From an uncultured Oscillospiraceae bacterium (GTDB lineage: Bacteria; Bacillota; Clostridia; Oscillospirales; Oscillospiraceae), in assembly GCA_934589225.1 (NCBI GenBank), contig CAKTNS010000019.1, positions 1 to 47,879 of the forward strand: a stretch of DNA of 47,879 bases, given 5' to 3'. Every line of letters begins with the position of its first letter. The stretch's first letter is position 1. The notes beneath the pieces are model-generated. The model had not been told where the DNA came from and did no database searches. It saw only the letters and a program-made list of their open reading frames with translations. The position numbers were made by a program, and so were the translations under genes. Shown piece by piece: positions 15,355 to 23,456 of this stretch.

Positions 15355-16772
15355 GCCTGATGATGTCCGGCCTGGACTGCCACCGGGCGGGGGTGGCCCT
15401 GCGGGAGACCCTGGCCTTTTCCGGGGAACAGGCGGGGGCACTTCTGAACCGGCTCTCCCGGCAGCCGGGGGTAGAGGGCTGCGTGCTGCTCTCCACCTGC
15501 AACCGGACGGAGCTTTATATCAGCGGCGACCCCCAATGCAGCCCCTGGCAGCTGCTGTGCCGGGGTGCAAAGGCCCCGGAACAGGAACTGGCCCCCTTTT
15601 TCACCACCCGGGTGGGGGAGGACGCGGCCCTGCATCTCATGGAAGTGGCCTGCGGCCTCCACTCCCAGATTTTGGGAGAGGACCAGATCATCACCCAGGT
15701 GCGCCTTTCCATGGAGCGCAGTCAGGACTGCCGCACCCTGGACCCTGGTCTTGCGGCCCTGTTCCGCCACGCCGTCACCGCGGGCAAGCGGGCCAAGACG
15801 GAAGTGCATCTGGCCCGGGGCATCCCCTCCATGGGTACCCGGTGCCGGGAGATTCTGGAGCGGGAATTGCAGGGCCTTGAAAACAAGCGGGTGCTGGTCA
15901 TCGGCAACGGCCAGATGGGCCGCCTGGCGGCGGAGATTTTGCAGGAGGCCGGGGCAAAGGTCCAGGTGACCCTGCGGACCTACCGCCACGGGGAGACGGT
16001 GATCCCCCGGGGCTGCGGGACGGTGGGGTATGAGGACCGGCTGGAAGCCCTGGAAGGGGCCCATGCCCTGGTGTCCGCCACCACCAGCCCCCACTATACA
16101 TTTACAAAAGAACAGCTCTTGACCCTTAAAAATCCGCCGAAGGTGGCAGTGGATCTGGCGGTGCCCCGGGACATTGACCCAAAGTGCGCCGAATACCTCA
16201 AGCTCTTTGACACCGATGCCCTGGGTACCGGCGGCCCCGGAACGCCGGAGGAGGTTTCTGCCATGGAGGCCATTGCCCGGCAGGAGCTGGAGCGGTTTTT
16301 ACAGTGGCAAAAGCGGATGAAAACCGCCGAGCGGTGCCCCCGGTTCCCCCTGTTTGTGGATTTGACCGGGAAAAAGGTGGTGCTTATCGGCGGAGGCACC
16401 ATTGCCTCCCGGCGCATCGCCACCCTGCGGCTGTTTGGCTGTGAGATTCTGGTGGTGGCCCCGGAGCTCAAATGCAGCCCCCAGGGCCTTACCTGGCTGC
16501 CCCGGCCCTATGCCCCCGGAGATCTGGAAGGGGCCGCCCTGGCTGTGGCGGCCACAGACAGCCGGGAAGTAAACCACGCCGTATGGCAGGAGGCACAGCG
16601 TCGGGGTATCCCCGTGTCCGTTGCGGACTGTGAGGCCGAGTGCGGCTTCTATTTCCCCGCCATCTGCGCCGGGGAAGACCTGATTGCCGGGGTGGTATCC
16701 TCCGGCAAGGATCACCACAAAACCGCCCGGGCGGCCCGGGAAATCCGTAAGGTATTGGAGGAACTGGAATGA
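15351..16772 (+). CDS. hemA: HemA fused to a Met8/CysG-N-type precorrin-2 dehydrogenase
   Basis: 473 residues. The N-terminal ~300 are glutamyl-tRNA reductase: SGLDCHRAGVALRETLAF, catalytic Cys50 in LLSTCNRTELYIS, ILGEDQIITQVR, and the NADPH fold VLVIGNGQMGRLAAEIL. Instead of the usual C-terminal dimerisation domain, from about residue 331 there is a siroheme-synthase N domain: FVDLTGKKVVLIGGGTIASR, AVAATDSREVNHAV, VSVADCEAECGFYFPA, GVVSSGKDHHKTARAAREIR. The first part starts the C5 pathway (Glu-tRNA to glutamate-1-semialdehyde); the second oxidises precorrin-2 to sirohydrochlorin, the CbiK substrate. Such fusions occur in clostridia. Both ends overlap neighbouring genes by four bases. Confidence 0.92.
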   Translation: MSLMMSGLDCHRAGVALRETLAFSGEQAGALLNRLSRQPGVEGCVLLSTCNRTELYISGDPQCSPWQLLCRGAKAPEQELAPFFTTRVGEDAALHLMEVACGLHSQILGEDQIITQVRLSMERSQDCRTLDPGLAALFRHAVTAGKRAKTEVHLARGIPSMGTRCREILERELQGLENKRVLVIGNGQMGRLAAEILQEAGAKVQVTLRTYRHGETVIPRGCGTVGYEDRLEALEGAHALVSATTSPHYTFTKEQLLTLKNPPKVAVDLAVPRDIDPKCAEYLKLFDTDALGTGGPGTPEEVSAMEAIARQELERFLQWQKRMKTAERCPRFPLFVDLTGKKVVLIGGGTIASRRIATLRLFGCEILVVAPELKCSPQGLTWLPRPYAPGDLEGAALAVAATDSREVNHAVWQEAQRRGIPVSVADCEAECGFYFPAICAGEDLIAGVVSSGKDHHKTARAAREIRKVLEELE

Positions 16773-17647
16773 AGATTCGTTTCGGCAGCCGGGAGAGCCG
16801 GTTGGCGGTGATCCAGAGCCAGATGGTCATGGATGCCGTTCATACCCTCTGCCCGGAGGCAGAATTGGAGCTTGTGACCATGAAGACCACCGGAGATAAA
16901 ATCCTGGACCGGACCCTGGATCAGATCGGCGGCAAGGGTCTGTTTGTAAAGGAGCTGGACGTGGCTCTCCGGGAAAACCGGGTGGATTTTACGGTCCATT
17001 CTCTAAAGGATATGCCCATGGAGACCCCGGAGGACCTGCCGCTGGTTGCTTTCTCCCGGCGGGAGGACCCCCGGGATGCCCTGGTGCTGCCGGAGGGGGT
17101 TCCGGAGATGGACAAGCGGAAACCCATCGGCTGCTCTTCCCGGCGGCGGCAGCTGCAATTAAAAAAGCTCTACCCGGATTTTGAAATCCAGTCCGTCCGG
17201 GGCAATGTGCAGACCCGGCTTCGCAAGCTCCAGGAGGGCCAGTATTGCGCCCTGGTGCTGGCAGCGGCGGGCCTCAAGCGGCTGGGGCTGGAAGACCGCA
17301 TCAGCCGGTATTTTACGGTAGAAGAAATTCTTCCCGCCGCGGGCCAGGCCATTCTGGCGGTGCAGGCCCGGGCCGGGACGGATGTGGCCCCCCTTGCAGG
17401 GTTCACAGACCCCAATAGCACCTGCTGCGCTCTGGCGGAGCGGGCCTTTGTCCGCACTTTGGACGGGGGCTGCACCTCTCCGGTGGCGGCCTACGCCTGT
17501 GTTGTGGGGGATGATATGGAAATCACCGGGCTGTATGTCAGCCCGGACGAAACCGTTCTGCGCCGGGGCACCACCCGGGGCCCCAAGGAGCAGGCGGAAG
17601 CCCTGGGCCGCAGTCTGGCCCTGGAACTGAAAGGAGAATGCCTATGA
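16769..17647 (+). CDS. hemC: Hydroxymethylbilane synthase (porphobilinogen deaminase)
   Basis: 292 residues, normal length. Opens with KIRFGSRESRLAVIQSQMVM; carries GGKGLFVKELDVALRENRVD and VDFTVHSLKDMP (catalytic Asp and basic residues that bind the pyrrole carboxylates), IGCSSRRRQLQL, VRGNVQTRLRKL, and the dipyrromethane-cofactor Cys in DGGCTSPVAAYA. It polymerises four porphobilinogen units. ATG 16769 overlaps the hemA fusion stop. Confidence 0.96.
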   Translation: MKIRFGSRESRLAVIQSQMVMDAVHTLCPEAELELVTMKTTGDKILDRTLDQIGGKGLFVKELDVALRENRVDFTVHSLKDMPMETPEDLPLVAFSRREDPRDALVLPEGVPEMDKRKPIGCSSRRRQLQLKKLYPDFEIQSVRGNVQTRLRKLQEGQYCALVLAAAGLKRLGLEDRISRYFTVEEILPAAGQAILAVQARAGTDVAPLAGFTDPNSTCCALAERAFVRTLDGGCTSPVAAYACVVGDDMEITGLYVSPDETVLRRGTTRGPKEQAEALGRSLALELKGECL

Positions 17648-19125
17648 GCGGCAGTGTGATTTTGGTGGGGGCCGGTCCCGGCGACCCGGGACTGCTGACC
17701 CAAAAGGGCCGCCAGGCCCTGGAAAATGCCCAGGTGGTGGTCTATGACCGGCTGGTAAGCCCCGCCATCCTGGACCTGATCCCGGAGGATGCCCAGACCA
17801 TTGACGTGGGCAAGGAATCCAGCCATCATTTGGTGCCCCAGGAGGAGATCAACCGGATTTTGCTGCGGAAAGCCCAGGAGGGCTATCGTGTGGTCCGGCT
17901 GAAGGGCGGCGACCCCTTCCTCTTTGGCCGGGGCGGAGAAGAACTGGAGCTTCTGGAGGAGGCAGGGATCCCCTTCCAGGTGGTGCCCGGGGTGACTTCG
18001 GCCTTGGCGGTGCCCTGCTACGGAGGCATCCCCGTGACCCATCGGGACTTCTGCTCCTCCCTGCATATCATCACCGGCCACGCCCGGGCAGGGGCGGAGC
18101 TGCATATCGATTTTGATGCCCTCCGCCGGACGAAAGGCACGCTGGTATTTTTAATGAGCGTCACCTCTCTGCCCCAGATCTGTCAGGGGCTGCTGGGGGC
18201 CGGTATGGAGCCGGAGATGCCTGCCGCCGTCATTGAGCGGGGTACCTTGCCCAGCCAGCGGAAGGTGGTCTCCACCCTGGAAAATCTGCCCCGGGACGCG
18301 GCAGCGGCGAAAATCAAAAGCCCCGCCATCATCGTGGTGGGGAAGGTCTGCCAGCTGTCGGACCGGTTTGACTGGTTTGACAACCTGCCCTTGAAGGGCA
18401 CCAAAATCGTGGTGACCCGGCCCGCGGACCGCAGCGGCAGCCTGACCGGCAAGCTCCGGTCTCTGGGGGCAGAGGTTATTGACTACCCCTGCATCCGCAC
18501 CGTGCCCAGAGACCCGGCGGTGGAGCTGGAGCTGGCCATTGGGCGGCTGCAGGAATACAAGTGTCTGGTCTTTACCAGCCCCGCGGGGCCCCAGGTCTTC
18601 TTCGACCGGCTCCGGGCCCTGGGGAAGGATGCCCGGGCTCTTTGGGGCCTGACGGTGGCGGCCATTGGGCCCAAGACTGCCCAGGCACTAAAAAAGCATG
18701 GCATCACCCCGGACATTGTGCCGGAAGTATATGATTCTGACCATCTGGCAAAGGCCCTGGAGCATATTACCGGGCCGGTGCTTCTGTGCCGGGCCAGCAA
18801 GGGCAGCAGCGCCGTGCCGGACCTTCTGACTGGGAAGGGCATTGCATTTGACGATGTACCCTGCTATGATACGGTTTATGCCAGCCCGGACCCGGAAAAG
18901 GTCCTGCCCCTGTTGGACCGTCCCCTGCTTGTGACCTTTACCAGTGCTTCCACCGTCCGGGGCTTTGCCGAAAGCCTGCCGGATGGGGATTTCCGGAATG
19001 TGACCGGCGTATGCATCGGCCGCCAGACCCAGGCCGAGGCCCAAAAGTACGGCATTGCCACGGTGGTTTCGGAGGAAGCCACCATGGAATCCTTGATCGA
19101 ATGTATCAGAAAGAAGGAATTCTAA
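17644..19125 (+). CDS. cobA-hemD: CobA-HemD fusion: uroporphyrinogen-III C-methyltransferase plus uroporphyrinogen-III synthase
   Basis: 493 residues. Residues 1-245 are SUMT: SVILVGAGPGDPGLLTQKG, VVVYDRLVSPAILDL, VRLKGGDPFLFGRGGEE, VVPGVTSALAVPCYGGIPVT, ending IIVVGKVCQLS. From about 255 HemD follows: GTKIVVTRPADRSGSLTGKL, FTSPAGPQVFFDRLRALG, VAAIGPKTAQALKKHGI and VTFTSASTVRGFAES. It closes and inverts ring D to uroporphyrinogen III and then methylates it twice to precorrin-2. ATG 17644 has GGAG eight bases upstream and overlaps the hemC stop; ATG 17638 is an unlikely alternative. Confidence 0.95.
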   Translation: MSGSVILVGAGPGDPGLLTQKGRQALENAQVVVYDRLVSPAILDLIPEDAQTIDVGKESSHHLVPQEEINRILLRKAQEGYRVVRLKGGDPFLFGRGGEELELLEEAGIPFQVVPGVTSALAVPCYGGIPVTHRDFCSSLHIITGHARAGAELHIDFDALRRTKGTLVFLMSVTSLPQICQGLLGAGMEPEMPAAVIERGTLPSQRKVVSTLENLPRDAAAAKIKSPAIIVVGKVCQLSDRFDWFDNLPLKGTKIVVTRPADRSGSLTGKLRSLGAEVIDYPCIRTVPRDPAVELELAIGRLQEYKCLVFTSPAGPQVFFDRLRALGKDARALWGLTVAAIGPKTAQALKKHGITPDIVPEVYDSDHLAKALEHITGPVLLCRASKGSSAVPDLLTGKGIAFDDVPCYDTVYASPDPEKVLPLLDRPLLVTFTSASTVRGFAESLPDGDFRNVTGVCIGRQTQAEAQKYGIATVVSEEATMESLIECIRKKEF

Positions 19126-20108
19126 TGGAAATGACCATTCGCCCCCGCAGGCTCCGCTCCTGCGAGAATCTTCGCCGCATGGTGCGGGAGACCCGGGTGT
19201 CCCCGGAGAGCCTGATTTACCCCTTGTTCATCGTAGAGGGAGAGAACATCAAAGAGCCCATCCCCTCCTTGGAGGGCCAGTACCGCTATTCCCCGGACCG
19301 GGTCTGTGAGGAAATTGAAAACTGCCTGGCTGCCGGTGTCAGCCGGGTGCTGCTCTTCGGCATTCCCGCCCATAAAGATGCCCAGGGCTCTTCGGCCTGG
19401 GACCCTGACGGCGTGGTGCAGCAGGGCATTCGGGCCATTAAAGAAAAGTATCCCCAGATGTACATCATCACCGATGTGTGCATGTGCGAGTACACCGACC
19501 ACGGCCACTGCGGCATCCTCTGCGGCCACAATGTAGACAACGACAAAACCCTGGAGGTTCTGGCCAGAACCGCCCTGTCCCATGTCCAGGCCGGGGCGGA
19601 CATGGTGGCCCCCTCGGACATGATGGACGGCCGCATCGCCGCCATTCGGGAGACCCTGGATGACCACGGCTACGTCAACACCCCCATTATGTCCTACTCT
19701 GCCAAGTATGCCTCCGCGTTCTACGGCCCCTTCCGGGATGCCGCCGGTTCCGCCCCTGCCTTTGGGGACCGCCGGGGCTACCAGATGGACCCCCACAACC
19801 GGAAAGAGGCCATGAAGGAATGCGCCCTGGATGTGGAAGAGGGGGCGGACATCCTCATGGTCAAGCCCGCCCTGAGCTACCTGGATATTATCAGGGAGTG
19901 CAGCGATGCTTTTGACCTGCCCATGGCCGCCTACTCCGTCAGCGGGGAGTACGCCATGATCAAGGCCGCCGGTAAGGCAGGGCTCATTGACGAGCACCGG
20001 GTCATGTGCGAAAGTGCCCTGTCCATCTACCGGGCCGGGGCCAACATCCTGATCACTTACTTTGCAAAGGAACTGGCGAAAGCCATGCGGGAAGGAGAGC
20101 TGGGTTAA
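19125..20108 (+). CDS. hemB: Delta-aminolevulinic acid dehydratase (porphobilinogen synthase)
   Basis: 327 residues. RPRRLRSCENLRRMVRET opening, YPLFIVEGENIKEPIPSL, then the metal site DVCMCEYTDHGHCGILC whose cysteines indicate a zinc-dependent enzyme, DMVAPSDMMDGRI, the two active-site lysines in MSYSAKYASAFYGPFRDAA and ILMVKPALSYLDII, and the PMAAYSVSGEYAM tail. It condenses two ALA to porphobilinogen. The ATG shares one base with the preceding stop (TAATG), which sets the start at 19125. Confidence 0.96.
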   Translation: MEMTIRPRRLRSCENLRRMVRETRVSPESLIYPLFIVEGENIKEPIPSLEGQYRYSPDRVCEEIENCLAAGVSRVLLFGIPAHKDAQGSSAWDPDGVVQQGIRAIKEKYPQMYIITDVCMCEYTDHGHCGILCGHNVDNDKTLEVLARTALSHVQAGADMVAPSDMMDGRIAAIRETLDDHGYVNTPIMSYSAKYASAFYGPFRDAAGSAPAFGDRRGYQMDPHNRKEAMKECALDVEEGADILMVKPALSYLDIIRECSDAFDLPMAAYSVSGEYAMIKAAGKAGLIDEHRVMCESALSIYRAGANILITYFAKELAKAMREGELG

Positions 20109-21371
20109 ATGACACGTTCGGAACAGCTCTTCGAGGAAGCCCAGCGGTTTCTCCCCGGCGGGGTCAACTCCCCGGTCCGGGCCTGCCGCAGCGTGGGCAC
20201 CTACCCCCGGTTCCTCCAAAAAGGCCAGGACAGCCGGGTGTGGGATGAGGACGGCAACGAGTATATTGATTTGATCTGCTCCTGGGGCCCCCTGATTCTG
20301 GGCCACTGTGAGCCCCAGGTCCAGGAGGCCGTGGCCCAGGCCATGTCCAGAGGATTAAGCTTCGGTGCCCCCACCGCCGTAGAGGTGGAGATGGCCCGGC
20401 AGGTCTGCAAAATGACCGGCCTGGAAATGGTCCGGATGGTCAACTCCGGCACCGAGGCGGTGATGTCCGCCCTGCGTCTGGCCCGTGGGGCCACCGGCCG
20501 GGGGAAAATCATCAAATTCGCCGGATGCTACCACGGCCATTCCGACTCCATGCTGGTGAAGGCCGGTTCCGGTGCCCTGACCGCCGGTACCCCGGATTCC
20601 GCCGGTGTGCCAAAGGAAATGGCCGAGGACACCCTGACGGCGGAGTTCAACGATCTGCAAAGCGTCCGGGCCCTGCTGGAGGCCAACCCTGGCCAGGTGG
20701 CGGCGGTGATCGTGGAACCCGTGGCCGCCAATATGGGCGTGGTGCCCCCGGCCCCCGGCTTTTTGCAGGGTCTGCGGCAGCTGTGTGACGAGTTTGGAAG
20801 CCTGCTGATTTTTGACGAGGTCATCACCGGCTTCCGTCTGGCCCCCGGCGGTGCCCAGCAGTATTTTGGGGTCCGGGCTGACCTGGTGACCTACGGAAAA
20901 ATCATCGGCGGCGGCATGCCCGTAGGTGCCTACGGCGGCAGCCGGAAGCTCATGGAGCTGGTTGCCCCCCTGGGCCCTGTGTACCAGGCCGGTACCCTCT
21001 CCGGAAACCCGGTGGCCATGGCGGCAGGCCTTACCCAGCTGCAAATTCTGGACAGCCATCCGGAAATCTACGAAAAGCTTGAATCCCTGGGTGCCATGCT
21101 CCAGGAGGGCCTGACCCAAAGACTTCAAAATGTTCCCGCCCAGGTAAACCGGGTGGGCTCCATTGCCACGGTCTTCTTTACCGACCGCCCCGTTACCGGC
21201 TACGCCGCTGCCCGGTCCTCGGACCTGGAAAAGTTCAAAACCTGGTACCTGGGGCTCCTGAACCACGGCATTTATGCCGCCCCCAGCCAGTTTGAAGCCA
21301 TGTTCCTGTCCTATGCCCATACGGAAGAACAGATCGAGGCCATTCTGAAAGCTGCAGAAGAGATTTTCTAA
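20109..21371 (+). CDS. hemL: Glutamate-1-semialdehyde 2,1-aminomutase
   Basis: 420 residues. A class-III PLP aminotransferase fold with ARRFLPGG-type start (FEEAQRFLPGGVNSPVRACR), NSGTEAVMSALRLARGATGR, KFAGCYHGHSDSMLVKAGSG, LLIFDEVITGFRL, PLP-binding Lys in DLVTYGKIIGGGMPVGAYGG, and GTLSGNPVAMAAG. Converts glutamate-1-semialdehyde to ALA, completing the C5 pathway. The ATG directly follows the hemB stop. It is the last gene of the operon and is followed by a strong terminator. No hemE or later heme genes are present, so the operon feeds siroheme/corrin synthesis. Confidence 0.96.
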   Translation: MTRSEQLFEEAQRFLPGGVNSPVRACRSVGTYPRFLQKGQDSRVWDEDGNEYIDLICSWGPLILGHCEPQVQEAVAQAMSRGLSFGAPTAVEVEMARQVCKMTGLEMVRMVNSGTEAVMSALRLARGATGRGKIIKFAGCYHGHSDSMLVKAGSGALTAGTPDSAGVPKEMAEDTLTAEFNDLQSVRALLEANPGQVAAVIVEPVAANMGVVPPAPGFLQGLRQLCDEFGSLLIFDEVITGFRLAPGGAQQYFGVRADLVTYGKIIGGGMPVGAYGGSRKLMELVAPLGPVYQAGTLSGNPVAMAAGLTQLQILDSHPEIYEKLESLGAMLQEGLTQRLQNVPAQVNRVGSIATVFFTDRPVTGYAAARSSDLEKFKTWYLGLLNHGIYAAPSQFEAMFLSYAHTEEQIEAILKAAEEIF

Positions 21372-21376
21372 AAAAG

Positions 21377-21416
21377 CACATCCACCGGCAAGAAGCGTCG
21401 GTGGATGTGTTTTTTA
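21377..21416 (+). terminator. Intrinsic terminator after hemL (bidirectional)
   Basis: CACATCCACCG at 21377-21387 pairs perfectly with CGGTGGATGTG at 21399-21409, then a T-run to 21416; the opposite strand has a run of T after the mirror arm. It ends the hem/cbi operon and probably also the converging epimerase transcript. Confidence 0.9.
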
Positions 21417-21436
21417 TTCAGAGGTTTCTTCGGGCG

Positions 21437-22318
21437 TTACCGCTGGAAGGTGGTGCGCAGGGTGGTGGACCAGGATTCACCGGGAGCCAGGATGGCGGCG
21501 GCGGGCTTTTCGTTCCACTCGGTGGAGCCCCGCTCGGGGCTGGGGAGGCTGTGCCAGGGCTCGATGCAGACAAACCGGGGGTCGCCGCCGGGGGCGCTCC
21601 ACAGCAGGGTATAGGGGAAGCCCTGGATGTCGCAGACCACGGCCCGACCGGTGTCTTTTTCATAAAGGCCCAGGGTGTTGGAAGAGAGGTTTGTCATGCA
21701 GTGGCTGTCATTGGCAAAGAGCTCTTTCGTGACGGGCAGGGCGATGATGTTGGAGCCCAGGTAATAGAAGTTGCCGTGCATCAGGCCGTGGGGCAGGTTG
21801 TTGATGCACAGGGGGGACTCCATTTTTTCGAACCGGATCTCGTAGTCCTCCAGGGTGTGCTTGTCGTCAAAGGGCACGGCGAAGCCGGGGTGGAAGCCGA
21901 TGCCGAAGGGCAGCTCCTCCTGGTCGTTGTTTTCCACGGTCAGGGTGTGGCACAGGGTGGGGCCCTCCAGGGTGAAGGTGGATACCAGCCGGAAGGCATA
22001 GGGGAACTTGGCCTGGGTCTCGGGGTTGCTCTCCAGGGCCAGCTCCAGAACATCCGGGGTGGAGCGGACCAGGATATGTTCAAAATCCCGGGCGAAGCCG
22101 TGCTGCTTGGCGGGATAATCCCGGCCCTTGGCGTGGATGGTGCCGTCTACCACCTTGCCGCAGTGGGGGAACAGCACCGGGGCGTGGCCGCCCCAGACGC
22201 TGGGGTCTGCCTGCCAGATGTGCTCCACGCCGTCACACTTCCGCTGAACGCTGACGACCTCCGCGCCCTTGGAGGAGACGGTGACTTTCAGATAGCTGTT
22301 TTCAAGAATGTACTCCAT
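21437..22318 (-). CDS. Aldose 1-epimerase family protein (galactose mutarotase-like)
   Basis: 293 residues with a galactose-mutarotase-like beta-sandwich pattern: LENSYLKVTVSSKGAEVVSV, APVLFPHCGKVVDG, YPAKQHGFARDFEHI (the HGF/R catalytic-His region), LPFGIGFHPGFAVPF (second conserved His), and FVCIEPWHSLPS (E-P-W as in LACX-type proteins). The LacX/YihR-like subgroup typically acts on the anomers of hexoses or hexose phosphates; the substrate here is not known. No signal peptide. Convergent with hemL and placed after uppP with a short gap. Confidence 0.85.
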   Translation of the reverse strand: MEYILENSYLKVTVSSKGAEVVSVQRKCDGVEHIWQADPSVWGGHAPVLFPHCGKVVDGTIHAKGRDYPAKQHGFARDFEHILVRSTPDVLELALESNPETQAKFPYAFRLVSTFTLEGPTLCHTLTVENNDQEELPFGIGFHPGFAVPFDDKHTLEDYEIRFEKMESPLCINNLPHGLMHGNFYYLGSNIIALPVTKELFANDSHCMTNLSSNTLGLYEKDTGRAVVCDIQGFPYTLLWSAPGGDPRFVCIEPWHSLPSPERGSTEWNEKPAAAILAPGESWSTTLRTTFQR

Positions 22319-22342
22319 GGGAAAGAACCTCCGTAAAAGTAT

Positions 22343-23170
22343 TTATTTCGCAATGGCAAAATAGGCCAGAACCAATATACCAAGAACGATGCGGTAAACG
22401 CCGAAGGCGGAGAAGGAGTGGTTGCGGACGTAGTTCATGAGGCCCCGGATGACCAGGAGGCTCACCAGGAAGGACACGGCGCAGCCCACCAGCAGCACGG
22501 CGATCTCCGGCCCGGCAAAGCCCACGCCGGTCATGAAGAATTTGAGAAGCTTGATGCCGCTGGCCCCCAGCATGGTGGGGATGGCCATGAAGAAGCTGAA
22601 CTCCGCGGCGGCGGAACGGCTGGCCCCCAACAGGATGCCGCCCAAAATGGTAGAGCCGGACCGGGAGGTGCCGGGAATCAGGCTCAGGCACTGAAACAGG
22701 CCAATGCCAATGGCGGTTTTCCAATCCATATGGTCCACATCGCTGACAGCCAGATGGCGGCCCTGATACCGCCGCTCCACCAGAATGAAGGCCACGCCGT
22801 AGACAATCAGCATGGCAGCCACCACGGTGGAGGTGTGCAGGTGGGCATCCATCCAGTCGTCAAAGAGTACCCCCACCACACCGGAGGGGATGATGGACAC
22901 CACCACCTTGGCCCACAGGCTCCAGGTGCTCTTCTTTTCCTCCGGGGTCTTCTCCGGGGAGAAGGGATTCAGCTTGTGGAAGAACAGAACCACCACCGCC
23001 AGAATGGCACCCAGCTGGATCACCACGTCAAACATACTTTTAAAGGCTTCCGATACGTTCAGCTGCACCAGCTCATCCAGCAAAATCAGGTGGCCGGTGG
23101 AGGATACGGGCAGCCACTCGGTAACGCCCTCCACGATGCCGAAGAGTACGGCTTTTAAAATTTCGATCAT
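22343..23170 (-). CDS. uppP: Undecaprenyl-diphosphatase (bacitracin-resistance type)
   Basis: 275 residues, polytopic membrane protein. Carries the UppP signatures GIVEGVTEWLPVSSTGHLIL near the N-terminus (conserved Glu/Ser/His of the active site) and PGTSRSGSTILGGILLGASR near the middle. It recycles the lipid carrier of cell-wall synthesis by removing one phosphate from undecaprenyl diphosphate. ATG 23170 has GAGGGATGGAATT upstream and is where the family begins; the longer frame to 23278 has no support. Confidence 0.95.
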   Translation of the reverse strand: MIEILKAVLFGIVEGVTEWLPVSSTGHLILLDELVQLNVSEAFKSMFDVVIQLGAILAVVVLFFHKLNPFSPEKTPEEKKSTWSLWAKVVVSIIPSGVVGVLFDDWMDAHLHTSTVVAAMLIVYGVAFILVERRYQGRHLAVSDVDHMDWKTAIGIGLFQCLSLIPGTSRSGSTILGGILLGASRSAAAEFSFFMAIPTMLGASGIKLLKFFMTGVGFAGPEIAVLLVGCAVSFLVSLLVIRGLMNYVRNHSFSAFGVYRIVLGILVLAYFAIAK

Positions 23171-23456
23171 AATTCCATCCCTCGAATGTCTTTGAAAATG
23201 AATATCCTTTACCAACACATCATACAGGATTTGTGGCACTTTTTCAAGTGGCAATCCACAGGGGATGCCTTTTATCACCGGCGGGAAAATGATAAAAATC
23301 TACGCACATCCGCCCCCTTGCCGAAAACTTTATCAGGGTGCCGGGGCTGTTTATGGGCAGGACGGAAAAATTGGGGTATACTGTTGTCATGAAGAAAAAC
23401 AACAGGTGCTGACGGGAAACCGGATGGCACCTCCGAAAAAACATGGAGGTTTTGTT

